Made by a program: the position numbers and the translations under genes. The notes under the pieces are model-generated. The model was not told the origin of the DNA. It saw nothing but the letters and a program-made list of their open reading frames with translations, and did no database searches. A DNA stretch of 16,449 nucleotides from CAMDMI01 sp036759185 (GTDB taxonomy: Bacteria > Bacteroidota > Bacteroidia > Cytophagales > Flexibacteraceae), in contig DAIOVD010000088.1 of the NCBI GenBank assembly GCA_036759185.1, positions 1-16,449 of the forward strand, written 5' to 3'. Positions within the stretch are counted from its first letter, which is position 1. Each line of letters begins with the position of its first letter. Shown piece by piece: positions 1 to 7,131 of the stretch.

Positions 1-504
1 GTTAAATTTGAGTCCAGTTTCTATCCGCCAAGTTTTGCACGTAGCTGGGATTTGTATAATGAAGCAATGACCTGGGATACTACCCTTACCGGTACTTCTC
101 CGCAAGTAACATTCAGGAAAGGAGGAAATTATATTTCAGAAGTTGTGGTGTATTCCCGTGAAGGAAGTCATTATTGCAGTGACACGGTAATGCAAAAGTT
201 TACCATCACTCCTTTGGGGCAGGTATTTATTCCAAATCTTGTGACAGACAACCAGGATAGCCGGAACTCCGCTTTTATTATTACAGCAAGAGATGAGGAT
301 GGTAATATTCTGAGAGAAATCAAAGAAGGTAATCTTACAGTCTTTAATCGCTGGGGTAAACAGGTATACCAGAAGGATAACTACAACAATGAGCTTAATT
401 TTGATAAGCTGAAAGACGATCTGCAGGACGGTATCTATTTCTTTGAATTCACGGTTTCCCGGTACAATTACAAAACCGGAGGCTGGTTCAGGATTACCCG
501 ATAA
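1..504 (+). CDS. 3' end of a T9SS-exported protein with type B (gliding motility-associated) C-terminal sorting domain
   Basis: The reading frame is open from base 1, so the gene begins outside the window; 167 C-terminal residues are visible. The first ~70 residues are beta-rich and resemble a PKD/Ig-like module (for example GGNYISEVVVYSREGSHYC). The last ~90 match the family of C-terminal domains used by Bacteroidota as type IX secretion signals (TIGR04131 type): a FIPN entry strand, then LTVFNRWGKQVY, then DGIYFFEFTV, ending on a basic residue a few positions before the stop. In this family the domain is recognised by the T9SS outer-membrane machinery, and the protein is released or attached at the cell surface. 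The usual 'NGDG.ND' turn is replaced here by a Asn/Asp/Ser-rich segment (TDNQDSRNS). The function of the missing N-terminal part cannot be told. The intrinsic terminator at 514-541 follows directly. Confidence 0.85.
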   Translation, partial: VKFESSFYPPSFARSWDLYNEAMTWDTTLTGTSPQVTFRKGGNYISEVVVYSREGSHYCSDTVMQKFTITPLGQVFIPNLVTDNQDSRNSAFIITARDEDGNILREIKEGNLTVFNRWGKQVYQKDNYNNELNFDKLKDDLQDGIYFFEFTVSRYNYKTGGWFRITR

Positions 505-513
505 AATAAACAG

Positions 514-541
514 AAGCCACGCCAGAAACGTGGCTTTTTTT
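514..541 (+). terminator. Rho-independent terminator after the T9SS protein gene
   Basis: An 8-bp perfect stem, AAGCCACG (514-521) with CGTGGCTT (529-536), encloses a 7-base loop (CCAGAAA) and runs into an uninterrupted T tract ending at 541. It starts 9 bases after the stop codon of the T9SS protein gene. The T tract touches the likely ATG of the next gene at 542, so the hairpin occupies the place of that gene's leader. Confidence 0.8.
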
Positions 542-1447
542 ATGAACTCAAACTGGCGAAATGCATGGATCCTTATGCGGATTCCGTTTTCGGTATACTT
601 AATGCCAGTTTTCTGGCTTAGTACTTCGGTCTTACCTGTTGCAGGTTGGTCCTGGAGTTCCGTTGCCTCTGTTTTTGTCGTTTTGCACTTGTTTTTGTAT
701 CCTGCCAGTAATGGATATAATTCTTTAATTGATCAGGATACGGAACCGGTAGGGGGGATCAGAAAACCGCCTCCTGTGACTGTCCATCTCAAGGTGTTGG
801 TTCTGATCTTTGATGTTCTGGCAGTTGGACTGTCGTTCTGGATCGGCCTGTATTTTGGATTTTGTGTATCGGTCTATTGGTTGGTAAGCAAAGCCTACAG
901 CTCACCTTCCATTCGACTGAAAAAAATGCCGGTTGTTTCCTGGTTGGTGGTCTGTCTCTTTCAGGGAGGATGGTCTGTGTACATGATCTGGTGCGGAATT
1001 TTGGGGAATGATTCTATCCTGGATACGCCGCATATGTGGTTTTGGCCATTGATCGCAACCTTATTCCTGGCCGGATCTTATCCCATGACACAGATTTACC
1101 AGCACGAAAGCGATACGAAACGGGGAGACAATACCTTATCTGTTATGCTGGGTGTGAAAGGAACCTTCCTTTTCTCTTTTGTTTTCATTTTTTTGGGAGC
1201 CGGTTTATTGATGTTTGCCTTCATAAAATCAGAGGAGCCAATGGCCATCCTGATCCTTCTTTGTGCCACAGGACCTTCTTTTTATTATTTTTTTTCCTGG
1301 GCAAAAAAGGTGTGGACAGATGTGCGGTTCGCTGATTTTGAGCATACTATGCGTTTCAATTCAGTGTCGTCCCTTGGTTTGTCAATAGGGTTTATTCTGT
1401 GGACCTGTATAAAATTCTTCAGCATTTCTCTTGATTTGCACCCTTAA
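542..1447 (+). CDS. UbiA-superfamily prenyltransferase (integral membrane)
   Basis: A 301-residue, very hydrophobic protein with about eight predicted membrane segments. UbiA enzymes transfer an isoprenyl chain from its diphosphate onto an aromatic or other acceptor in the membrane. The first Asp-rich motif lies at residues 57-75 (NGYNSLIDQDTEPVGGIRKP: N57, N60, D64, D66) and the second at ~184-198 (QIYQHESDTKRGDN: D191, D196); both bind the Mg-diphosphate in this family. The intervening YSSPSIRLKK segment is also typical. The open frame extends upstream to 443, but those codons overlap the T9SS gene and terminator, so I chose ATG 542; ATG 575 (MRIPFS) is an alternative. The acceptor is unknown. 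menD lies 1.7 kb downstream, which makes a quinone role tempting, but the first motif is not the classic MenA NDYFD form. The transketolase subunit follows after 10 bases. Confidence 0.8.
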   Translation: MNSNWRNAWILMRIPFSVYLMPVFWLSTSVLPVAGWSWSSVASVFVVLHLFLYPASNGYNSLIDQDTEPVGGIRKPPPVTVHLKVLVLIFDVLAVGLSFWIGLYFGFCVSVYWLVSKAYSSPSIRLKKMPVVSWLVVCLFQGGWSVYMIWCGILGNDSILDTPHMWFWPLIATLFLAGSYPMTQIYQHESDTKRGDNTLSVMLGVKGTFLFSFVFIFLGAGLLMFAFIKSEEPMAILILLCATGPSFYYFFSWAKKVWTDVRFADFEHTMRFNSVSSLGLSIGFILWTCIKFFSISLDLHP

Positions 1448-1457
1448 CGTTCTTTCT

Positions 1458-2411
1458 ATGCAGCATTACGAAGTCAAAGGCAATAAAGATACCCGCTCCG
1501 GGTTTGGGGCTGGCATGATGGAATTGGGTGCCACCAATCCGGATGTAGTTGCCCTTTGTGCCGACCTCACCGGCTCTTTAAAACTAACCGATTTCGCCAA
1601 ACAATATCCGGAGAGGTTTTTTCAGACCGGAATTGCAGAAGCGAACATGATCGGAATAGCAGCTGGTATGACAATAGGAGGGAAGATTCCCTTTACCGGC
1701 ACATTCGCCAATTTCTCAACAGGAAGGGTGTATGATCAGATCCGGCAATCGGTGGCCTATTCCGGAAAGAACGTTAAGATATGTGCATCTCACGCCGGCC
1801 TTACGCTTGGGGAAGATGGCGCCACGCATCAGATTCTGGAGGACATAGGGATGATGAAAATGCTACCGCATATGACGGTCATAAATCCCTGCGACTTTAA
1901 CCAGACAAAACAGGCAACTCTAGCCATTGCCAAATGGAACGGTCCGGTGTATCTCCGATTTGGCAGGCCGGTTGTTCCGATCTTTATTCCTGAAACAATG
2001 CCGTTTGTGATTGGCAAAGGTATTGTCCTGAGTGAAGGAGCCGATGTGTCTGTTTTTGCTACCGGCCACCTGGTTTGGGAAGCTCTACTGGCTTGTCAGC
2101 AACTGGAAGCAGAAGGTATCTCGGCTGAGATCATAAATATTCATACCATTAAACCTTTGGATAGTGAGTTGATTCTGGCATCTGTTCGCAAAACAGGCTG
2201 TGCTGTCTCTGCCGAAGAACACCAGCTGAATGGTGGATTGGGTGACAGCATCGCCCAGCTTCTTTCACGGAACTATCCAAAACCATTGGAAATGGTCGGT
2301 ATGGATGATCAGTTTGGAGAAAGCGGTACACCTGAAGCTCTGATGGAAAAATACGGTCTTAATGCCAGCAGCATAGTGAAAGCAGCCAAAAAGGCCATCA
2401 GCCGGAAATAA
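1458..2411 (+). CDS. Transketolase, C-terminal subunit (split transketolase family)
   Basis: A 317-residue protein equal to the pyrimidine-binding and C-terminal domains of transketolase. In the split form common in Bacteroidota, archaea and thermophiles it pairs with a ~270-280-residue TPP/Mg-binding N-terminal subunit to transfer two-carbon ketol units in the pentose phosphate pathway. Visible hallmarks: FQTGIAEANMIGIAAG with the cofactor-activating Glu61, the TFANF...YDQIRQ segment, SHAGLTLGEDGATHQ at 111-125 (His124), and FGESGTPEALMEKYGL in the C-terminal domain. ATG 1458 is chosen because it begins just before the family's conserved start (TRSGFGAGM); an in-frame upstream TTG at 1431 overlaps the prenyltransferase and is unlikely. 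No N-terminal transketolase subunit exists on either side in this window, although the two halves are usually adjacent. A DXS- or pyruvate-dehydrogenase-beta-like relative is less likely given the GEDGATHQ motif. Confidence 0.9.
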   Translation: MQHYEVKGNKDTRSGFGAGMMELGATNPDVVALCADLTGSLKLTDFAKQYPERFFQTGIAEANMIGIAAGMTIGGKIPFTGTFANFSTGRVYDQIRQSVAYSGKNVKICASHAGLTLGEDGATHQILEDIGMMKMLPHMTVINPCDFNQTKQATLAIAKWNGPVYLRFGRPVVPIFIPETMPFVIGKGIVLSEGADVSVFATGHLVWEALLACQQLEAEGISAEIINIHTIKPLDSELILASVRKTGCAVSAEEHQLNGGLGDSIAQLLSRNYPKPLEMVGMDDQFGESGTPEALMEKYGLNASSIVKAAKKAISRK

Positions 2412-2513
2412 TAAGAACCAAATCGCAAAAAAGTGGTTATTTGATCAGAAACTTTGCCGGAAATAAATTCCAACAACGATTATTTTGATTTCGACCCTTT
2501 TTGTAGAATAATC

Positions 2514-2546
2514 TTTGGTTAAGTATCGAAAAAGAAATTAGCTTTG
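2514..2546 (+). promoter_or_regulatory. Bacteroidota-type promoter for the lrp-menD-nudix unit
   Basis: The -33 element TTTG lies at 2514-2517 and the -7 element TAGCTTTG (exact TAnnTTTG) at 2539-2546, separated by 21 bases. This matches the consensus used by the primary sigma factor of Bacteroides and Flavobacterium. Transcription would start near 2552-2554, giving a leader of about 15 bases before ATG 2568. The rest of the 156-base gap (2412-2513) is AT-rich and shows no other clear signal. Confidence 0.7.
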
Positions 2547-2567
2547 CCTCCTTCATAAATCTCGTTC

Positions 2568-3122
2568 ATGAGCACTCAAAAGTTCGATCCGATCGACAGA
2601 AAAATATTAAGTATATTACAGGACAACGGTAAAATTACAAATGCTCAATTGTCAATTGAGGTTGGTCTTTCCCCGGCTCCAACTCTGGAAAGGGTTAAAA
2701 AGCTGGAAAAGAACGGTGTCATTGAAAGTTATCATGCCAATCTGAATAAACAGGAAATAGGGCTTGGGGTGACAACATTTGTGCACGTAGCCTTGATTGG
2801 TCACCGGAAGAGTATTGTGGATTCGTTTGTACTTCAGATTGTTAATATACCGGAAGTTGTCGAATGCCATCACATTACCGGTCAGGGAGATTTTATCCTG
2901 AAGGTGGTTTCAAAGGATATTTCCAGCTACCAGAAACTTCTGGTGGAGGTGATCAATGAAATTCCTGAGATCGATAACACTCAGTCAACCGTTATTCTTT
3001 CCACATTTAAAGAATCCAGGGTTATGCCGATTCCGGATGAAGAGAAAGAATCCGAAGATGATTCTGATTCATCAGCTGACGACCGGAAAAATCGCAAAAG
3101 CCAGGTAAAAGCGAAGGTGTAA
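2568..3122 (+). CDS. Lrp/AsnC-family transcriptional regulator with acidic C-terminal tail
   Basis: A 184-residue regulator. Residues 6-60 form the winged helix-turn-helix (DPIDRKILSILQDNGKI, then the recognition helix SPAPTLERVKKLEKNGVIESY). Residues ~67-150 form the RAM/AsnC ligand domain, including VVECHHITGQGDFILKV, the loop that in the family binds an amino acid at oligomer interfaces. Family members are normally ~150-160 residues. Here a hydrophilic extension (about 155-184) is added, rich in Asp/Glu/Ser (EKESEDDSDSSADD) and then basic. Such proteins are global or local regulators responding to amino acids, and often autoregulate. A typical promoter lies just upstream, and menD follows after 14 bases, suggesting co-transcription. 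The ligand cannot be deduced. Confidence 0.92.
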   Translation: MSTQKFDPIDRKILSILQDNGKITNAQLSIEVGLSPAPTLERVKKLEKNGVIESYHANLNKQEIGLGVTTFVHVALIGHRKSIVDSFVLQIVNIPEVVECHHITGQGDFILKVVSKDISSYQKLLVEVINEIPEIDNTQSTVILSTFKESRVMPIPDEEKESEDDSDSSADDRKNRKSQVKAKV

Positions 3123-3136
3123 TCCTTACGTTCCGG

Positions 3137-4855
3137 ATGATTCCGTATCAGGTACTTCAGATCGCACAGTTTTGCAAAGAGGCTGGCATTCTGAATATTG
3201 TTGCCAGTCCAGGTTCACGATCTGCCCCAATCCTGTTGTCGTTTGTTCGGATGGGAGGTTTTCTCATTCATATGGAAATGGATGAACGTTCGGCTGCTTA
3301 CAAAGCAATTGGACTCAGCCTTGGATTGAACAAACCCGTCGCAATTTTCTGTACATCCGGCACAGCTGTTCTCAACTATGGCCCTGCTATTGCGGAAGCC
3401 TTTTATCAGAATCTTCCTTTATTCGTTTTCACTGCGGATCGACCGCCGGAGTCTATTGACCAAAACGATGGGCAGGCTGTCAGGCAGAATGGAATCTTCC
3501 ATCTTCATACCAAGTTCTCCGGTACATTACCCACATCTGAATCCGGTTCAGAAGTGTTCACGTTCACAAGGCGGTTGTTGAACCAGGCGTATCATTCAGC
3601 AACCAGCCTTCCTCAGGGACCGGTTCATCTTAATGTTCCGCTTCGTGAGCCTTTGTATCCCCAGGAACCGGTTGACTTCGGTCCTATAAATGCGAGCAAT
3701 CAATGGATGGAGCCAATGGTTTCACATCAGAAACTGGAGCGGGAAGTCTTAAGCCCGTTACTAGATCTGTGGAACAAGACCGGAAGCAGGCTGCTCATTG
3801 CAGGACAGCACCGACCTGATGATGAATTGAGCAATGCCATCAAGGCTTTGTCAGAATACAGCCATTGTCCTGTGTCAGGCGATTTCCTGCACAATCTCCA
3901 CAATCATCCCGGCCTCATAAAATCTGCTGATTCATTTCCTGAGATCTTCTGGAACTCACCGGATCTCGAACCTGAAATTCTTATCACCATTGGAGCGGGA
4001 TTGTTGTCCAAATCAACCCGGGCTTTCCTGAAAAAATCGAAACCCAGGTATCACTGGCATATTCAGGAAAAGGGTTTTCCAGCCGATCCGAACGGTACCA
4101 TCACCCATCATATTCAGGCAGATCCCACTTGGTTTCTGACCAAACTGGGAGAAGCATCCTATTTTACAGTTGAAGAAAAGCAAAACGAATCGAAACGGTA
4201 TTTTCAGATCTGGAAAGACGCAGAGCAGAAAGCCAGAGAGATCACAGAAGAGTTTGCCGGAAATGTTGCCTGGAGTGATTTGGCGTCAGTAGAAATACTC
4301 ACAAGGGCACTTTCAGTAAACCTGGTCTTGTTTGCAGGCAATAGCATGTCAGTTCGTTACCTGCAATGGTTGTCTTTCCGGATTCCATCCGGTATTCCGG
4401 TTTTTTCCAACAGAGGTACCTCCGGAATAGATGGCTGCCTGTCAACTTCAATAGGCCTTGCATTGGCGCATCCGGATCGGATCATTCTGGCTGTTCTGGG
4501 TGATATGAGTTTTGTGTACGACAGAAATGCTCTCTGGACAAAGTCAGTTCCTTCAAACCTCCGGGTTGTTGTCCTGAATAATGCAGGTGGAAATATATTC
4601 CGTATTATTCCAGGATCCGGTTCCATCCCCGAGCTGGATGAATTTTTTGAATTGAATCAACCCTTTTCTGCACGGAATGCTGCGTTGGAAAGTGGTATGG
4701 ATTACTATGAAGCACGGGATGGAGATTATCTGGCTTTTGTCTGGAAGGAATTTATTTCAAATCGTGGCCCCGCAGTGATCGAATGTTTTACCGATCGGGT
4801 TGAAAATGCCACTGTTGTGAAGCAGTTTAAACAATATTTGAAGGCAAAATGGTAA
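3137..4855 (+). CDS. menD: 2-succinyl-5-enolpyruvyl-6-hydroxy-3-cyclohexene-1-carboxylate synthase (MenD)
   Basis: A 572-residue TPP-dependent enzyme that joins isochorismate and 2-oxoglutarate (with decarboxylation) to give SEPHCHC, the first committed step of classical menaquinone synthesis. Visible motifs: SPGSRSAPI at 24-32, MDERSAAYKAIGLS with the TPP-activating Glu50, CTSGTAVLNYGPAIAEA at 72-88, TADRPPESIDQNDGQA at 99-114 (characteristic of MenD rather than other TPP enzymes), SNRGTSGIDG in the C-terminal domain, and the TPP/Mg motif GDMSFVYDRNAL...NNAGGNIF at ~454-485. Length is normal for the family. It sits in an apparent operon after lrp, and its stop codon overlaps the start of the Nudix gene by 7 bases (ATGGTAA), implying translational coupling. 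No other men gene is in the window, so the pathway must be completed elsewhere. The organism probably respires with menaquinone. Confidence 0.95.
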   Translation: MIPYQVLQIAQFCKEAGILNIVASPGSRSAPILLSFVRMGGFLIHMEMDERSAAYKAIGLSLGLNKPVAIFCTSGTAVLNYGPAIAEAFYQNLPLFVFTADRPPESIDQNDGQAVRQNGIFHLHTKFSGTLPTSESGSEVFTFTRRLLNQAYHSATSLPQGPVHLNVPLREPLYPQEPVDFGPINASNQWMEPMVSHQKLEREVLSPLLDLWNKTGSRLLIAGQHRPDDELSNAIKALSEYSHCPVSGDFLHNLHNHPGLIKSADSFPEIFWNSPDLEPEILITIGAGLLSKSTRAFLKKSKPRYHWHIQEKGFPADPNGTITHHIQADPTWFLTKLGEASYFTVEEKQNESKRYFQIWKDAEQKAREITEEFAGNVAWSDLASVEILTRALSVNLVLFAGNSMSVRYLQWLSFRIPSGIPVFSNRGTSGIDGCLSTSIGLALAHPDRIILAVLGDMSFVYDRNALWTKSVPSNLRVVVLNNAGGNIFRIIPGSGSIPELDEFFELNQPFSARNAALESGMDYYEARDGDYLAFVWKEFISNRGPAVIECFTDRVENATVVKQFKQYLKAKW

Positions 4856-5403
4856 ATCCTTCTGAGGAAAATCCCTGGCAGACGCTGAGTGTCAGGCAGG
4901 TATACGACAATCCTTGGATTCAGGTGAATCACCACACCGTTCTCAATCCTTCCGGTAACGAAGGAATTTACGGAGTCGTATCATTTAAGAATCTGGCTAT
5001 CGGTGTGGTGGCAGTGGACGAAGACCTGAACACGTTTCTGGTAGGCCAGTACCGGTACACACTCAAACAATACAGTTGGGAGATCCCGGAAGGAGGGGGT
5101 CCGTTTGGAGAAGAGCCCCTGGCCACAGCGCAACGTGAACTTCTGGAAGAAACCGGACTTACTGCAACCAATTGGTCACTACTCACACCCATTCACACAT
5201 CTAATTCCGTAACAGATGAGGCTGGATTTGTTTTTCTGGCCACCGGATTGATTCAGGGAGAATCAGACCCTGAAGAGACAGAAGATCTTCGCGTTTGGAA
5301 ATTACCACTTTTAGATGCAGTCTCAATGGTTGAAAATAGCAAGATTACCGATTCTCTCAGCATTGCGGGCCTTTTGCTTGCAGCCCGAAAACTTGGGGTT
5401 TAG
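4849..5403 (+). CDS. Nudix hydrolase, ADP-ribose pyrophosphatase-like
   Basis: A 184-residue hydrolase with a perfect Nudix box (G-x5-E-x7-R-E-U-x-E-E-x-G-U) at residues 82-104, ending RELLEETGL. It is preceded by QYRYTLKQYSWEIPEGG, the signature stretch of the ADP-ribose/NDP-sugar pyrophosphatase subgroup. These enzymes cleave nucleoside diphosphates linked to another moiety, using Mg bound by the Glu residues of the box, and typically recycle or detoxify ADP-ribose or NDP-sugars. Its ATG overlaps the menD stop, so it is very likely translated from the same transcript. A direct link to menaquinone synthesis is not implied by the family. The exact substrate cannot be read from the sequence. 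Confidence 0.88.
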   Translation: MVNPSEENPWQTLSVRQVYDNPWIQVNHHTVLNPSGNEGIYGVVSFKNLAIGVVAVDEDLNTFLVGQYRYTLKQYSWEIPEGGGPFGEEPLATAQRELLEETGLTATNWSLLTPIHTSNSVTDEAGFVFLATGLIQGESDPEETEDLRVWKLPLLDAVSMVENSKITDSLSIAGLLLAARKLGV

Positions 5404-5439
5404 GATCGGTGAAAGAAGGAATAAATTCTTTCTGAAAAT

Positions 5440-6303
5440 CTACGAAATATGAATCGTCCAGCCACCTTGAGTAAAACTAGTGGCTTTTCTGGGTTCTGGT
5501 GTGGATTCAGGTTCAGGACTAGAGACAACAGGTGGATTCAGTTCTTCCTGTGTTTTGAGCCTTGGTTTGCCATTTTCCCAAACCAGCATTTCAGGGTGAA
5601 TAATGTTTTTATGAGCATCAACAAAATGCGGAAACGGAAACTGCCAGTATGGATAGGGCGCTTCTGTTTCGGGTAGTCGCTGTTTGGTTTGATGTTCGGT
5701 TTCTTCCGCTGCCTTTATTTCATTTTTCCAATAAAATGCCGCCATGGAACCCGCCAGCAATCCCATCAGGTGACCTTCCCATGAAATATGGGTTTGAGTA
5801 GGAGCGAGGCCATACACCATTCCGCCATAAAGAAAGGCGAGTCCTCCAGCAATTACCATTGTTTTACGCCCCAATCTTGCAAAGCCTGCAACCAACAGAA
5901 ATCCAAGCAAGGCATACACCCATCCAGATGCTCCAATTACAATTCCGGGTCTGGCGAAACACCAGGTCCAGAAGCCGGATAACAAAAACGTGAATCCATA
6001 CACTTTCCAGAAAATCTGAGGTACAATGTTGTAAATCAGAACACTGAGAAAAACAAAGGGCAGCAGGTTTGACATCAGGTGAACACTGTCTGCATGCAGG
6101 AAAGGAAAAAACAGGATGCCGGCTAAACCTTTGAATTCTCTTGGTTCCAGACCGAGGAAGGCAAAGGAGCGGTGTGAAAGCCATTCGGACAGTTTGACAA
6201 TTGTCATGAGGCCCGCCGCCAGCAATGGTGGAGTAAGCGAATACAGGAACCTTTTTTGAAAAGGCTTAGTCGCTGATGCTGATTGATTTGGAATATTGCT
6301 CAT
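5440..6303 (-). CDS. Rhomboid-family intramembrane serine protease
   Basis: A 287-residue protein with a six-helix rhomboid core in residues ~20-195. The oxyanion-side motif HADSVHLMSN carries H75 and N79, the nucleophile motif GASG has Ser126, and WEGHLMGLLAG has the dyad partner His178. All residues needed for activity appear present. Rhomboids cleave transmembrane substrates within or near the membrane. After the core comes a ~95-residue hydrophilic tail rich in Pro, Glu and aromatics (for example VVSSPEPESTPEPRK), with unknown role. The gene converges on the Nudix gene (36-base gap) and diverges from the deoxynucleoside kinase. No substrate is suggested by the neighbourhood. Confidence 0.9.
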   Translation of the reverse strand: MSNIPNQSASATKPFQKRFLYSLTPPLLAAGLMTIVKLSEWLSHRSFAFLGLEPREFKGLAGILFFPFLHADSVHLMSNLLPFVFLSVLIYNIVPQIFWKVYGFTFLLSGFWTWCFARPGIVIGASGWVYALLGFLLVAGFARLGRKTMVIAGGLAFLYGGMVYGLAPTQTHISWEGHLMGLLAGSMAAFYWKNEIKAAEETEHQTKQRLPETEAPYPYWQFPFPHFVDAHKNIIHPEMLVWENGKPRLKTQEELNPPVVSSPEPESTPEPRKATSFTQGGWTIHIS

Positions 6304-6372
6304 GAAGAGAATGAAAAAATGACTTCCGGCTTTGAAAAATTACTGGCAATATTGAAGCCAAATTTCAGTCAT

Positions 6373-7002
6373 ATGCATATTGCGGTTGCGGGAAACATTG
6401 GAGCCGGCAAATCAACTCTGGCCCAAAAGCTGGCCCAACATTATAAATGGGAAGTCTTCTATGAATCTGTTGACGACAATCCCTACCTCGAGGATTTTTA
6501 CTCGGATATGCATAAATGGGCATTCCATCTCCAGGTGTATTTTCTAAGTACACGGATTCAGCAGGTGCTTGATATTCAGTCGGCTCAACACACCATTATC
6601 CAGGATCGTACGATCTATGAAGATGCGGTGATCTTTGCTAAAAACCTGCATGCTTCCGGACACATAAATCCAAGAGATTACGCCAATTATCTCAATCTCT
6701 TTGAAACAATGACGGGTTTTGTGAAATCGCCTGACCTGCTCATTTATCTGAGAGCAGGTATGCCGACACTTGTAGAGCGCATTGAAAAACGAGGCCGCGG
6801 GTACGAGAATAATATTAAACTAGAATACCTGCGAAAGTTGGGAGACGCCTACGAAGAGTGGATCTCAACCTATAACAAGGGCAAACTATTAATTATCAAT
6901 GCCGATCAGCTTGATTTTGTCGCCCGCCCGGAAGACCTTGGAAAAGTGATTGAAAAGGTGGATCGGGAACTTTACGGAATTTTTTCAAACGACAAAGTCT
7001 GA
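6373..7002 (+). CDS. Deoxynucleoside kinase (dGK/dAK/dCK-type)
   Basis: A 209-residue P-loop kinase that phosphorylates deoxynucleosides to their 5'-monophosphates for nucleotide salvage in the cytosol. From ATG 6373: the P-loop GNIGAGKST at 7-15, Glu31 in VFYESVDDNPYLEDFY (base-binding and catalytic region), the DRT form of the family DRS motif at 78-80 (QDRTIYED), and an Arg-rich LID (EKRGRGYEN). MHIAVAGNIGAGKST is the normal N-terminus of bacterial relatives, and 209 residues is the usual length, so I prefer 6373. In-frame ATGs at 6319 (adds 18 residues) and 6283 (overlaps the divergent rhomboid start) are less likely. Specificity between dG, dA and dC cannot be set from motifs alone. Confidence 0.88.
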   Translation: MHIAVAGNIGAGKSTLAQKLAQHYKWEVFYESVDDNPYLEDFYSDMHKWAFHLQVYFLSTRIQQVLDIQSAQHTIIQDRTIYEDAVIFAKNLHASGHINPRDYANYLNLFETMTGFVKSPDLLIYLRAGMPTLVERIEKRGRGYENNIKLEYLRKLGDAYEEWISTYNKGKLLIINADQLDFVARPEDLGKVIEKVDRELYGIFSNDKV

Positions 7003-7131
7003 CGGAATTTACCATCCCGCATTTCAGACTCTGCCATTCTGCCATTTGGATGGTGTCATAGAAAACGATTTTCAGTCCAACAAGTACAATTGTGACTTCT
7101 GCATCAATTGATTCAAAAGGTATTTACCTTG

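Noticed and set aside
2416..2437. Short inverted repeat AACCA / TGGTT after the transketolase gene
   Set aside because: Five base pairs with a long A-rich loop and no T tract; not a credible terminator.
542..5403. Idea that the prenyltransferase and menD form a menaquinone cluster
   Set aside because: The two are separated by a transketolase subunit and an independent promoter, and the prenyltransferase first motif is not of classic MenA form; the link is only proximity.
5411..5432. Stem-loop GAAAGAA / TTCTTTC between the convergent Nudix and rhomboid genes
   Set aside because: Only 7 bp with two G-C pairs and no T tract on either strand; too weak to call a terminator, though its position would suit one.
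7011..7054. Inverted repeat ACCATCC / GGATGGT between the kinase and glycosyltransferase genes
   Set aside because: The loop is 30 bases and there is no T tract; chance pairing is likely.
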